Numbered from the stretch's first letter, positions 10,073-19,024 are shown. The stretch is 64,000 nt of DNA from CBDCMJ01 sp965224325 (GCA_965224325.1 CBDCYT010000013.1:1-64000); one strand, 5' to 3'. Numbers and translations are program-made. Notes: generated by a model from the sequence alone, not told the origin.

Positions 10073-11957
10073 CTTTCCCCTCCATCCCTAATATTGTCCA
10101 AGTCCGGCAAGACTTCATCCCTTAAGGATTGGATTAGCTCATCGAATTCGTCCTGCCGGTACAAATTTCTTAAACGCGGATTCGACAAGGCGCCCGCGTC
10201 CCATGCGTTGAGTAGGTACCTACTTACCGTATCCAAGAACCGTTTTCTATTTACCTCAGGCAGCAGGTCAAGTTCGTGAAGACGTAGAACCAGAGGAACT
10301 TCCGGCACATAAATAAGTGACATTCCGGGTTCAGAAACTTGGTCCAGGAGGTCTGGATGGCGGTCCAGATATAACCGGAGAAATTCGTCCGAGCAGCGCC
10401 TTGCGAGAAACGCCAATAGTCCGTGCGTAGCCGTATAACGCGTGAGGTCATCGGGATGGGACTGGGCGACCTCTTGAAGTTCATCTAATTTACCCATGAC
10501 TTCGTGAAACAGAGATCTTGGTACTATCGTAGCTCTTTGGATGCCAACGTCTCCGCACGTGATTTGAGCGATCAACTTGTTTGGGTCGCTACCTGCGACA
10601 AAAACGACGAGGTGCTCAGGATTGTCTGCCAAAATTCCTGCGTATGCGTCGCCGATGGTCGGATGCCTGAATTGCCAAAACGCCTCGCCATTTATGTGCG
10701 AGAGGTGAACGAAACTACCGGCGAGCGAGGTGGCCGCAGAGGTGCATCCGGCCAAATCACTGCCGAGGCGACCGATGGCGTGCTTTTCTAATGGTTGCAA
10801 TTCTATGGGGCTTTGTAGGTGTCCCATGCGCAAAAATATCAACGCCAATATTGCAAGGCTATGAGTATCCAGCCCTCTGATTGTCTCTCGGAGAAACTGC
10901 TCTCTCCTTTCAACGAACCCGTGAATCGAAGATTCGTAAAGCTGTAGGGATTTCGTGAATGCTATGTCTCCCAACCTCCGGGCGGTTTCAGGAACGAATC
11001 GTTGGTGTACCGCTATTTCCTCAAGGAAGGGTTTTATGGTAGTTCGAAAGGAAGTGGGTTGGTTTCCAAGCTTGATGTGGTTATACAGAATTTGCCCTCG
11101 CTCATCTTCAGACAATTTGCGCACGTCAATGACTACTTGGCTTTCATTCAATAGCGGAAACGCTGGTTCTTTCAGCCTGTCGCGGACTCGGTTGTAAATG
11201 TAGTCGCGGGAAGTTAGCACAATCTTAGGAAGCCTCTGAACAAGCTGGCAACACGGCCATCTTCCCTATCTGACTATGCCGCAATTCCCGGACTTATTCA
11301 GGCCATCCTTAGCTCCACGCCTAACCATAGTTCGTACGGTCGGCCAAGCCCTACTCCAACTGTCAACAAGGGCATCGTCTTGTTGCGTGACGCCAAATGC
11401 ATAGTCAATCCAGAAAAACTGCGTTGATTGGTGGGTGTTCCAGTGATCGATAACCTGTGCAGGATCGCGCAAGACGAGCGTGGGGGCGTTCCAATTGTCC
11501 AATGCTGCCATCGCTAGAAGCGATGCGATGGTGGTCTTCCCGGAGGCTGGTTCACCGATAAGAAGGACGAATCCGTTGTTGTCCAATGCTGACGCTGCCT
11601 TCTGGTAGGCGTCAGTGACGACGACTTTGCTGATGTCTTCGCGCATTGTCTCCAAGATCGCTCCCGCTTGGGCGTACGCGCGTTCGTCTAAAATTTCGCT
11701 CAGGTCTCCCAACCCGTACACTCGTGGGACGAGCATGCGCAGGCGCTTATTTTCGACGATTTGCCTAGTCAGCCATGTTGCCTCGAATATACGCACGTGT
11801 TTGACGCCGGCGTTCTCTAACATCTTGACAATTCGTTGGTTCGAGGACCCCGAGATGGTGGCGTTCGTCATCAAAATGTATGAATCGCAGACGCCCTGCT
11901 GGGCGAGCGCTTTTGCCTTTTCTGCTTCCTCTGAGAGACCAGACGGCGTTAGACGAC
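10073..11957 (-). pseudogene. nSTAND3-type NTPase, central part, interrupted gene
   Basis: This segment encodes the end of the nuclease domain, then a STAND-class NTPase: Walker A GEPASGKTT, Walker B-like QFFWIDYAF, a sensor-type LTSRDYIY strand and a long alpha-helical C-terminal region. The frame is stopped by a TAG at 11266-11268, but that codon lies inside a 79-bp insertion (11229-11307) flanked by 5-bp repeats. Removing it gives RRGAK-IVLTSRDYIY, as expected for the family. The gene is cut at 11957 by IS copy B and at 10073 by IS copy A. STAND NTPases with nuclease domains usually act as abortive-infection sensors; here the gene is dead unless repaired. Confidence 0.7.
11229..11307. mobile_element. 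79-bp mini-MITE with CTTAG target duplication
   Basis: The 79-bp insert sits between direct repeats CTTAG (11224-11228 and 11308-11312). Its ends are imperfect inverted repeats: GAAGCCTCTGAACAAG on the left and, read on the other strand, GATGGCCTGAATAAG on the right. Deleting the insert and one repeat restores an uninterrupted NTPase frame. I saw no second copy in the window, and the element encodes nothing. Confidence 0.6.
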
Positions 11958-12022
11958 TGACCTGACCCCCGAAAGTCGATCCAGAATCAATGTTAGGATT
12001 TTGGACAAAAGGGGGTTGAGAC

Positions 12023-12301
12023 ATGGCCAAAAGGAAGCACACGTCCGAAGAAATCATCAACAAGCTCAGGGAGGCGGAGGTGGTCATCGCCGCGGGAAGT
12101 ACGGCTGCAGAAGCAGCCCGGCGCATCGGCGTCTCGGAGCAGACCTTCTACCGCTGGAGGGCCGAGTACGGTGGTCTCCGGGTCGATCAGGCGCGGCGCC
12201 TGAAGCAGCTGGAGACGGAGAACGGCCGGCTCAAGAGGGCGGTGGCCGAACTGACCCTGGACAACCAGATACTCAAGGAGGCGGCTGAGGGAAACTTCTG
12301 A
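12023..12301 (+). CDS. IS3-family transposase OrfA (copy B)
   Basis: Identical to the copy A OrfA: 92 residues, N-terminal helix-turn-helix and a leucine-rich coiled coil. The heptamer G GGA AAC at 12289-12295 is in phase for a -1 slip (X XXY YYZ), two codons before the TGA. The -1 frame is open from there into orfB. Confidence 0.92.
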   Translation: MAKRKHTSEEIINKLREAEVVIAAGSTAAEAARRIGVSEQTFYRWRAEYGGLRVDQARRLKQLETENGRLKRAVAELTLDNQILKEAAEGNF

Positions 12302-12375
12302 GCCCCGCCCGTCGCCGCCTTTGTGTCGAACACGTCAGGTCGGTTCTGAAGGTATCAGAGCGGAGGGCCTGCAAG

Positions 12376-13158
12376 GTGCTGGGGCAGTCCCGCTCGACCC
12401 ATCGCCGTGAGCCGTTGGTCCGGGATGACGAGCAGGCCCTCACCAACGACATTGTGGGGTTGGCCACCCGGTTCGGCCGTTACGGTTATCGGCGGATCAC
12501 CGCGATGCTCCAGCGTAGCGGCTGGGTGGTGAACCACAAACGGGTGGAGCGTATCTGGCGGCGGGAGGGGCTCAAGGTACCGGCCAGGCAGCCCAGGAGA
12601 GGCCGGCTGTGGCTGAACGACGGGTCGTGCGTCAGGCTGAAACCGGAGAGTGAGAACCACGTGTGGGCCTATGACTTCGTCCACATCAGGACCTGGGACG
12701 GCCGGGCGGTGCGGCTGCTGACCATCATTGACGAGTACACCAGGGAGTGCCTGGCCATCCGGGCTGGCCGCAGCATCCGGTCCTCGGATGTGATCGAGAC
12801 CCTCGCCGGGCTGATGATGGCCCGAGGAGTGCCGGAGCACATCCGCTCGGACAACGGGCCGGAATTCACCGCCAGGGTGGTGCGGGAGTGGCTAGGGGGA
12901 GTGGGGGCCAAGACCTTGTACATCGAGCCTGGGTCGCCGTGGGAGAACGGATACGTGGAGAGCTTCAACGGCAAGCTGAGAGACGAACTCTTGGACCGGG
13001 AGGTGTTTTACACGCTGCTGGAGGTGCAGGTGCTGACCGAGCAGTACCGCCAGACTTACAATCGCATAAGGCCGCACAGTTCCCTGGGCTACAGGCCACC
13101 GGCGCCGGAGACCATCCTGCCCGAGAACCTTGTCCCGGTGCTGGTCGGACTAACATAG
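12376..13158 (+). CDS. IS3-family transposase OrfB (copy B)
   Basis: The 260-residue DDE integrase-type protein has its catalytic Asp in YDFVH, Asp in SDNGPEF and Glu in WENGYVESF. The first listed start is at 12376, but the frame is open back to about 12290, so translation probably enters from orfA by -1 frameshifting. It appears intact and is the likely source of mobility for both copies. Confidence 0.92.
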   Translation: MLGQSRSTHRREPLVRDDEQALTNDIVGLATRFGRYGYRRITAMLQRSGWVVNHKRVERIWRREGLKVPARQPRRGRLWLNDGSCVRLKPESENHVWAYDFVHIRTWDGRAVRLLTIIDEYTRECLAIRAGRSIRSSDVIETLAGLMMARGVPEHIRSDNGPEFTARVVREWLGGVGAKTLYIEPGSPWENGYVESFNGKLRDELLDREVFYTLLEVQVLTEQYRQTYNRIRPHSSLGYRPPAPETILPENLVPVLVGLT

Positions 13159-13187
13159 CAAGTGGTACAACTACTGGGGGCAGGTCA

Positions 13188-13405
13188 CGACCATCGGCCT
13201 TCGCTGTGAACTTGCACTGGATCACGAAAGAGCCTTCAAGGTCTTCGTAACGGCCGGGGTTCCACGTCCCTCTGAACGCGCCGTCTCTGCCACCGTCATT
13301 AGAATCGGCAAAGGATTCCAAGGTCTGGCCGAGGATTTCACCGCCGATTGTGTGGCACAACTGTTGGAAGCTACGCCATCCGAGTTTATGCAGGTCGTAC
13401 ATCAT
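13188..13405 (-). pseudogene. N-terminal Mrr-like nuclease part of the nSTAND gene
   Basis: Starting at the ATG at 13405 (MMYDLHKLGWRSFQQL), this 73-codon piece has the restriction-endonuclease fold signature: a DGGRDG acidic strand followed by VIQCKF, the D...QxK catalytic motif of Mrr-type enzymes. IS copy B cuts the gene after KADGR. Joined to the downstream part it gives a nuclease-NTPase of roughly 700-800 residues. There is no strong Shine-Dalgarno sequence, and a TTG at 13489 is an alternative start. Confidence 0.65.
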
Positions 13406-13612
13406 GGAGAAATCATCGGTCAGTTGCTGATTGCCTGTCAAATGAGGTGGGCCCGGGAAATAAGACAGGTAGCCAAGTGAGAGTCCCACTCCTAAACTAA
13501 GGGCAACTGTAGCTGCTGGGAAGGAGTGGGAAATGTCGAAAGGCGTCGCATAGCCTCACCTCCGGGGAAAGTTGGCATTCGGCACGCTCGGACACCAAGG
13601 TTTCCAAAGGAA

Positions 13613-13639
13613 AAGCCCCTGCCTTGCGAACAGGGGCTT
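13613..13639. terminator. Strong 9-bp stem-loop, possible terminator
   Basis: AAGCCCCTG and CAGGGGCTT form a perfect 9-bp stem around a 9-nt loop, between the tRNA-Ile gene and the defence remnant. There is no long U tract on either side, so it may be a weak bidirectional terminator or only a structured spacer. Confidence 0.4.
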
Positions 13640-13733
13640 GGCAACCTCTTCCATCGGGTGTAGTCGGGAAGACGGCCGATTACACCGTCACCGGGAACCT
13701 GATGAGAAAAGTTCTTGATTTTATCCAGTTAGG

Positions 13734-13807
13734 TGGGCCTGGATGGACTCGAACCAACGACCTCGGTCTTATCAGGACCGCGCTCTAACCGCCTGAGCTA
13801 CAGGCCC
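13734..13807 (-). tRNA. tRNA-Ile (GAT anticodon)
   Basis: The minus strand folds as a standard 74-nt tRNA. The acceptor is GGGCCTG pairing with CAGGCCC and discriminator A. The D arm is GCTCAGGCGGTTAGAGC, the anticodon arm has loop CTGATAA (GAT), and the T loop is GTTCGAGTCC. CCA is not encoded. Its 3' end faces the accessory block below 13.4 kb. Confidence 0.95.
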
Positions 13808-14754
13808 ACTGTAGAGGGGGGTGGCGTTTGCCACTGCCCTATTATATAGATTGGCTAGGTGCTCGACAATCATGTAGAGCGACAAGGCAATCGCGGTTTA
13901 ATTCAATCCCACCTTTGGATAGCGTCTATTGGGGGTTTGCACGGCGCAGAGACTGCCCGGCTGCAACGATTTATTCGCATATATTTGATGCGCCGCCCCA
14001 AAGGTCATGGACTTTGAACCTTGCCGCCGAAATCTGAAGAGCTACTTTCTTGGCGATTGCCCTGTGTAGAGTGACCAGGTATTCGACAACGGTTTGGGGG
14101 GTTCGATGCGCGAGTCCGCCGCCGGAGCTTGCCACTCCCGTACAATCCCCGCCGAACCCGCTCGACGTCTTCCTGTCGCCTCACAGTACTTCACCTTCGC
14201 GCTTCTCCCACCGCATCTCCCCTCGGCTGCCATCCTTTCCCCCAGCCTCTTCCCGCAAAAGCCTGACCGCCCACCCAGCCGACTTCGCGGCCAACACCGG
14301 TGAGTTGATGCTCAATTTTGAGCAATCCGTATGCGTCTGACCGCCTGAAGCCGTATGATGGAGCGAGCCCGCGATGTTTGGGCCGGCGCCGGATGTCCGC
14401 AGCGCGATCTGGACGGGTACTGCTATTCGCGCCAAGGTGGGAGGATTACTCGCTCAGAGTGCACGACAAATAGCGTCGTTTCCTCCGCCACCGCCTCCCG
14501 CGACCTTGGCGAAATGGCGACAGGCTGCGTTCCCGTTTCTGCGTTCCCGTTTCTGCGTTCCCGTTTCTGCGTTCCCGTTTCTGCGTTCCCGTTTCTGCGT
14601 TCCCGTTTCTGAAGGAACGACCCGTTTCGGGATATATTATCCGGCGCCCCACGAGGCGGAAGTAAGCCAGACAATGGAAGAACAGGGGAAAAACAGCAGA
14701 AATTGTCGGTAGATTGGTTGATAATCCTGTCTTAATCAGCTAGGTGGGGAAGAT
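13808..14754. other. Long intergenic region with tandem repeat
   Basis: There are about 950 bp between the tRNA gene and the oxidoreductase. Overlapping short ORFs on both strands show no protein-like features. The only clear structure is the 14-bp tandem array at 14527-14610. An AGGTGGGG ribosome site at 14741-14748 serves the next gene. Confidence 0.6.
14527..14610. repeat. Six exact tandem copies of a 14-bp unit
   Basis: The unit GCGTTCCCGTTTCT is repeated six times without a mismatch (84 bp), 145 bp upstream of the oxidoreductase start. Being 14 bp, the unit shifts frame each copy, so it is not coding. It shares the CRTTCCCG core with arrays at 42.7 and 45.2 kb. Confidence 0.95.
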
Positions 14755-15921
14755 ATGAAGAGCACCGCAGACGTAGTAGTTATTGGCGGCGGAGTCATGG
14801 GTTGCAGCATCCTTTACTATCTGGCCCAGCTGGGGACCACAAACACGCTGCTCTTGGAGATGGACGTATTGGGCTCGGGCTCCACCGGGCGGTCTCAGGC
14901 CATCTGCCGGATGCACTACTCCAACCCCGTCACCGCCCGGATGGCCTGGGAAAGTCTCAAGATCCTTGCCAATTTTGAAGAGGCCGTGGGCGGGTCCTCG
15001 GGTTTCGTCGAAACCGGCTATTTGGTGATAGTTGAAGCCGTCGAGCGGCTGGGATTGGAACGGAACGTGGCCATGCAACAGGAACTAGGCATAGACACCA
15101 GCCTGGTTTCGGCCGACGATTTAAGGGAGCTAGCTCCCATGATGGCCGCGGCTGATGGAGAGGCCTTGGCTTGGGAACCGCAGTCGGGTTACGCCGACCC
15201 CTATCTCGTGACCAGTTCATATGCGTCCCGGGCGAGAGAGTCGGGCGCTGAGATCAGGATGAAAACCCCGGCACTGGGCATCGAGGTGTCGGGAGGGCGA
15301 GTGAAGGGAGTGGCAACCAAGGATGGCTTGATAGAAACCGATGCGGTCGTGGTTGCCGCCGGGCCGTGGTCGAGGCGCGAGTTGGGCAAGGTTGGGATTG
15401 ATCTCCCTCTAATCCCCGTACGTCACCAGATTGCTTCCCTGGCCCGGCCCGTGGAGAAGCTGCCCCATCACCCCACTGTGGGAGACATTGCCCATTCCTG
15501 TTCGTTCCGTCCCGACGGCTCCGCTATGACTCTCGTGGGCTTCGGCGAGGACGAGGAAGTGACTGTGGACACGTACAACCAGGGCGTGGACATGGATGTT
15601 GTTGCGGATACACTGGGCAAGCTATCCAACCGCATGCCCGCCATGGCTGATTCTTATTTCAGAGGCGGCTGGTCCGGCCTGTTTACCACCACTCCCGATT
15701 GGCACCCCATCCTGGACCGTGTTCCGGAGATCCAGGGCTTGTATTGCGCCGTCGGGTTCAGCGGCCACGGCTTCAAGTTATCTCCCATGATCGGGAAGAC
15801 CATGGCGGAGCTGATAGTGCTGGGTAATGCCAACTCTATCGACATCTCTCCCCTCCGCTATAGCAGGTTTGAAGAGGGCGCCTTGATGTCCTCCAGCTAC
15901 CGTTACCGGGTGCTCGCCTGA
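14755..15921 (+). CDS. FAD-dependent amine/amino-acid oxidoreductase (DAO family)
   Basis: This 388-residue protein begins with an ADP-binding Rossmann motif (VVVIGGGVMGCSILYYLA) and the FAD contact GSTGRSQA. Later come VVAAGPWS and the C-terminal GLYCAVGFSGHGFKLSP, as in sarcosine oxidase beta subunit/glycine oxidase-like enzymes that oxidise secondary amines or N-methyl amino acids. Length is normal for the single-subunit family. The ATG has a good AGGTGGGG ribosome site. There is no partner gene nearby, so the substrate is unknown. Confidence 0.88.
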   Translation: MKSTADVVVIGGGVMGCSILYYLAQLGTTNTLLLEMDVLGSGSTGRSQAICRMHYSNPVTARMAWESLKILANFEEAVGGSSGFVETGYLVIVEAVERLGLERNVAMQQELGIDTSLVSADDLRELAPMMAAADGEALAWEPQSGYADPYLVTSSYASRARESGAEIRMKTPALGIEVSGGRVKGVATKDGLIETDAVVVAAGPWSRRELGKVGIDLPLIPVRHQIASLARPVEKLPHHPTVGDIAHSCSFRPDGSAMTLVGFGEDEEVTVDTYNQGVDMDVVADTLGKLSNRMPAMADSYFRGGWSGLFTTTPDWHPILDRVPEIQGLYCAVGFSGHGFKLSPMIGKTMAELIVLGNANSIDISPLRYSRFEEGALMSSSYRYRVLA

Positions 15922-16150
15922 GATCAACGGTCCGTGAGGCCGGTTGCCGGACGTGTTTAAACTATTGTTTACACCGTGCGCTTATACTCCATAAGTGAGG
16001 CTGGGCCCGGGGTCGGCGGGAACCTAGAGTCGTGAAGGTGCGGTCCGCCCAGCCAAAATCTAGGCTACTTCGGACACGCCGGAGCGCGGCCGTGTGGGCC
16101 TGGATCACACTCAGACGCCGGATTGTGCCGGACATGCCGGGGCGCGGGCC

Positions 16151-17443
16151 ATGCTGAATTGGGGCGTTAGGGGCCTACTGGCCGTCTTCTTGACCCTCGC
16201 GGTGTTGGCTGCCGGGCACGGCGACTTCCGGCCCTCGGCGTTCGACTTAACGGTAGCGCCTCACAAGTACAGCTTGGTGCGCTGGGAGGTGACCCACTTT
16301 CTTGACAAGTGGGTCCACAAACTCTCCGACTTGATGCCTTGGACCAATGAAGCGTCCCGCGAAGAACGGATCCGGCAGAGCCTGGAATTTTTCCGGCTTG
16401 GGGAGCGCCTGAGGGATTTGGAGCGTGAACTGACGGCTCCCGGAACCGCCAACGGAGTCCCCGGCCCTCAAGAATCTGGCTCTGGGCTCCAGGCAGAGGC
16501 GGTCCGCGCCGAGATAAAAGCCCTGGAAGAGCGCCGCCGGAGCATGCAGTCCACAGTGGAAGAGACTATTGAGGCTGAGATTAGCGCAGTTCTGTCCCAA
16601 GAAGGATTTGCTTCGCGAGTCGGTATGATTCTTCCTCCGGTGGACACCGTGTTTTCCGAATCTCCCGCAGTGCTGGTGTTGTCCCCCAGGGACCGCATCC
16701 AGCGCCTGGAGACTGTTCTGATGCGTCCGGGTCTGGACAATGAAACAAGGACCCAAATCGAGGAACAGGTATTCCAAGAGCAAGACCTGGCCGCCTTGGT
16801 GGAGAATACCGGCGGCGTTGCCGTCTATCCTAGCGTGGTGTCCCGCTCACACGGTTTGCACCATGCGCTGGTGGTGGCGGCCCACGAATGGCTGCATCAC
16901 TGGTTTTTCTTTCAACCTTTGGGACAGCATTTCGAGGACAGCCCTCAGATGATTACCTTGAATGAGACAGCGGCCACTCTGGGAGGCCAGGCCATCGGCG
17001 ACCGGGTTTATACCGCCATCACCGGGCAACAGTTAGTAAGCCACCCCGCGCCGCCGTTGATGTCCGAGTCCGAGGATTTCCATTTCAACGACGCCATGCG
17101 ACAAACCAGACAGCGGGCCGAAGAGTTGCTGGGCCAAGGGAAGATAGAGGAGGCGGAGGCCTACATGGAGCAGCGCCGGCAGCTAATGGCTGCCCACGGA
17201 TACTACATTCGAAAAATCAACCAGGCGTTTTTCGCGTTTCACGGCTCCTACGCCACCAGTGCGGCTTCCGTAAGTCCCATTGACGGCCAGTTGAGAGAGT
17301 TGCAAAGCCGCAGTGAGTCTGTGGAGGACTTCATAAAAACCGTTGCGCGCTTCAGCAGCTATCAAGAGTTTGAGGACCACTTACGAGCCATGGGGACCGT
17401 GTCCCCGGCTTCGAGTAACAACCTCAAACCCCGCGTCCGCTGA
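16151..17443 (+). CDS. Secreted or membrane-anchored HExxH metalloprotein
   Basis: I place the start at the ATG at 16151 because it gives a good signal peptide or anchor (WGVRGLLAVFLTLAVLAAG); the frame is open to 16094. The mature part has a charged coiled-coil-like segment (about 85-150), then VVAAHEWLHHWFFFQP. This HExxH motif is followed by LNETAATLGGQAIGD, whose glutamate could be the third zinc ligand (gluzincin-like). I do not recognise a named family. The stop codon lies inside the 8-bp target duplication of the MITE that follows. Confidence 0.7.
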   Translation: MLNWGVRGLLAVFLTLAVLAAGHGDFRPSAFDLTVAPHKYSLVRWEVTHFLDKWVHKLSDLMPWTNEASREERIRQSLEFFRLGERLRDLERELTAPGTANGVPGPQESGSGLQAEAVRAEIKALEERRRSMQSTVEETIEAEISAVLSQEGFASRVGMILPPVDTVFSESPAVLVLSPRDRIQRLETVLMRPGLDNETRTQIEEQVFQEQDLAALVENTGGVAVYPSVVSRSHGLHHALVVAAHEWLHHWFFFQPLGQHFEDSPQMITLNETAATLGGQAIGDRVYTAITGQQLVSHPAPPLMSESEDFHFNDAMRQTRQRAEELLGQGKIEEAEAYMEQRRQLMAAHGYYIRKINQAFFAFHGSYATSAASVSPIDGQLRELQSRSESVEDFIKTVARFSSYQEFEDHLRAMGTVSPASSNNLKPRVR

Positions 17444-17447
17444 CTTG

Positions 17448-17696
17448 AGCTTGTCTCATAAAGCTGAGTCCTCCAGCATCCTCCCTTTCTGGATTCCCGC
17501 TCCCCGATCAGGGTCGGGGATAAGCTTCTCGGGAATGACGGGTTTGGATTCCCGCTCCCCGACCAGGGTCGGGGACGAGCTTCGCGGGAATGACGGGTTA
17601 TTGAGCCTCATTCAATACTGGTTTAGGCGGTTAATAATAGTAACCCGTCAGGTTGCGTCCGCCCAAAATCGTGAGTGGAGACTTTTGAGACAGGCT
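17448..17696. mobile_element. MITE (family 1) with 8-bp target duplication
   Basis: This 249-bp element has terminal inverted repeats AGCTTGTCTCATAAAG and, on the other strand, AGCCTGTCTCAAAAG. It is flanked by direct repeats CTGACTTG (17440-17447 and 17697-17704). Inside are two copies of a palindromic GGATTCCCGCTCCCC...GGGAATGACGGG repeat and a 70-bp conserved stretch that recurs at 56.85-56.93 kb. It encodes nothing convincing. Confidence 0.75.
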
Positions 17697-17812
17697 CTGA
17701 CTTGAGCAGCCCTCCCGAATGCGGTCCGTCAATACCTTTTGACACCTTTGGCCGTATACCCGAAGGCCCGTAGCGGCGTCCACCGTGAACTGGTCCAGGG
17801 TGGCAGCCAACC

Positions 17813-19024
17813 TCACACCCAAGGGGTGCGTTTGGAGCGGTCCTTCTCTGAGGTGAAGCTGGGCAAGCCTTGGCGTTCCAGCACAGCCGCCACCAGCCGC
17901 TTGAACGTCATGCGGTCGGAGGTGTGCACCACCGCCTGTTCGTGGGCCTCGGAGATGGCCACGGGGTATCCCTGGCCCCTTTGACACTGGTCCAGGATAA
18001 GGCTGTGACCTAGCGCCAATAGACTTTCGTCCTCAGCGACCCATTGGGGGACCTCCACTCGCGCTATCTCTTCACCCCCGTGCAGGTAGTAGAAATACAC
18101 CTGTTGGTCTTTTCCGTAGTACTCTCTGGGCACCGAAGAGTTGGTCCTGTACACCGGAGAACGGTGCCCCGGAGGCAATAGGCGTTGAAACAACTCCCGG
18201 TCCAAAAGCTGATTGGACAGATTGCAGGGGGAGCAAGCGGAACGGCGGCTGCCGCAAGACGTGCGGCAGTAGGGCAGGTCGTGGGGGCACAAACAGCTCC
18301 TTATGGCGTTCATTACCTCGGTGCTTCGTGGCAATGAGACATAAGCGGCCAACGAAAGTTGACGCCCGGCGGCCAGTTCTTGCAATCGTTTCAACGCTGG
18401 CAGCAGACGGCCCCCAATTATGGCGTCTCGAACGAAGGGCCGGTACCCCTGACCCGACAGCCCCCATAAGACCAGAGAGCCGTCAACTAAGACCAGCGCG
18501 GGCAGGTCCTGAGAAAGTTCGCTTGCCACTTGGGCCAAGCGTTCCAGTTCCTCGACAGTTCGTATCAGCCCCAGCAGGGCGCCGGTCACTGCCTCTTCCT
18601 GGGCAGGGTTGCCAGGGTCCACCAAGTGAAGGTCTGCGGATTCGGTGGCCAGCCGTGGTTGGCTGAAGAAAGTCGCGTCGGGCTGCCCTCCATAGGTGAG
18701 AACGCAGCCGCCCAGGTTAACCAAGAAGCAGGCGACGGGCAGGTGCCGGTCTACGTCGATGTGAGAGCCGTCCACCGCGGCGACCTGCCAGTCGCTGGGC
18801 GGCGAAGAAGGAGCGTAGCTGCCCAACAGCCCTTTTTCAGCCACCGCGGCAAGGTAGGGCCGGTCGAGGGCGGCCTCAGTGCTCCGGACTGCTGACGCGG
18901 GGTCCACCCGGGCGGCGGCCTCCAGCAGTGAGGCCAGGCGCTCCTCACGGTCCTTTTCCGTCCAGCTCAAGCCCTGGGCCATCTGCTCCAACTGAAGAGC
19001 GACCTCTCCCAGTTCCAGGGGCAT
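17813..19024 (-). CDS. NurA-domain nuclease-like protein
   Basis: The protein, about 403 residues from the ATG at 19024, has the NurA signature VAAVDGSHIDVDRH (acidic metal-binding strand). Further conserved pieces are ALVLVDGSLVLWGL, a Cys-rich insert (CLCPHDLPYCRTSC) and GYPVAISEAHEQA near the C-terminus. NurA nucleases resect DNA ends, in archaea with the HerA ATPase; bacterial versions are poorly studied and no HerA is in the window. The start is chosen because it sits 4 bp after the selB stop, giving a two-gene operon. Confidence 0.8.
   Translation of the reverse strand: MPLELGEVALQLEQMAQGLSWTEKDREERLASLLEAAARVDPASAVRSTEAALDRPYLAAVAEKGLLGSYAPSSPPSDWQVAAVDGSHIDVDRHLPVACFLVNLGGCVLTYGGQPDATFFSQPRLATESADLHLVDPGNPAQEEAVTGALLGLIRTVEELERLAQVASELSQDLPALVLVDGSLVLWGLSGQGYRPFVRDAIIGGRLLPALKRLQELAAGRQLSLAAYVSLPRSTEVMNAIRSCLCPHDLPYCRTSCGSRRSACSPCNLSNQLLDRELFQRLLPPGHRSPVYRTNSSVPREYYGKDQQVYFYYLHGGEEIARVEVPQWVAEDESLLALGHSLILDQCQRGQGYPVAISEAHEQAVVHTSDRMTFKRLVAAVLERQGLPSFTSEKDRSKRTPWV

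Larger units (their letters stand above)
11958..13187 (+). mobile_element. IS3-family insertion sequence, copy B (1230 bp)
   Basis: The element starts TGACCTGACCCCC at 11958 and ends GGGGGCAGGTCA at 13187. It is flanked by a 4-bp direct repeat CGAC (11954-11957 and 13188-13191), which is typical of the IS407 type within IS3. It lies inside the NTPase gene: removing it with one CGAC rejoins QCKFTAKADGR with SRLTPSGLSEEAEKA in frame. It is in inverted orientation to copy A, 1885 bp away. Confidence 0.93.

Noticed and set aside
10073..11957. Inversion of the segment between the two IS3 copies
   Set aside because: The CGAC duplication and the in-frame join at copy B show the segment is in its original orientation.
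17343..17705. ORF with a segment reading IQYWFRRLIIVTRQVAS, also seen at 56.4-56.9 kb
   Set aside because: The shared part lies inside the family 1 MITE in both places and reads through palindromes and a known gene end, so it is a repeat, not a gene family.
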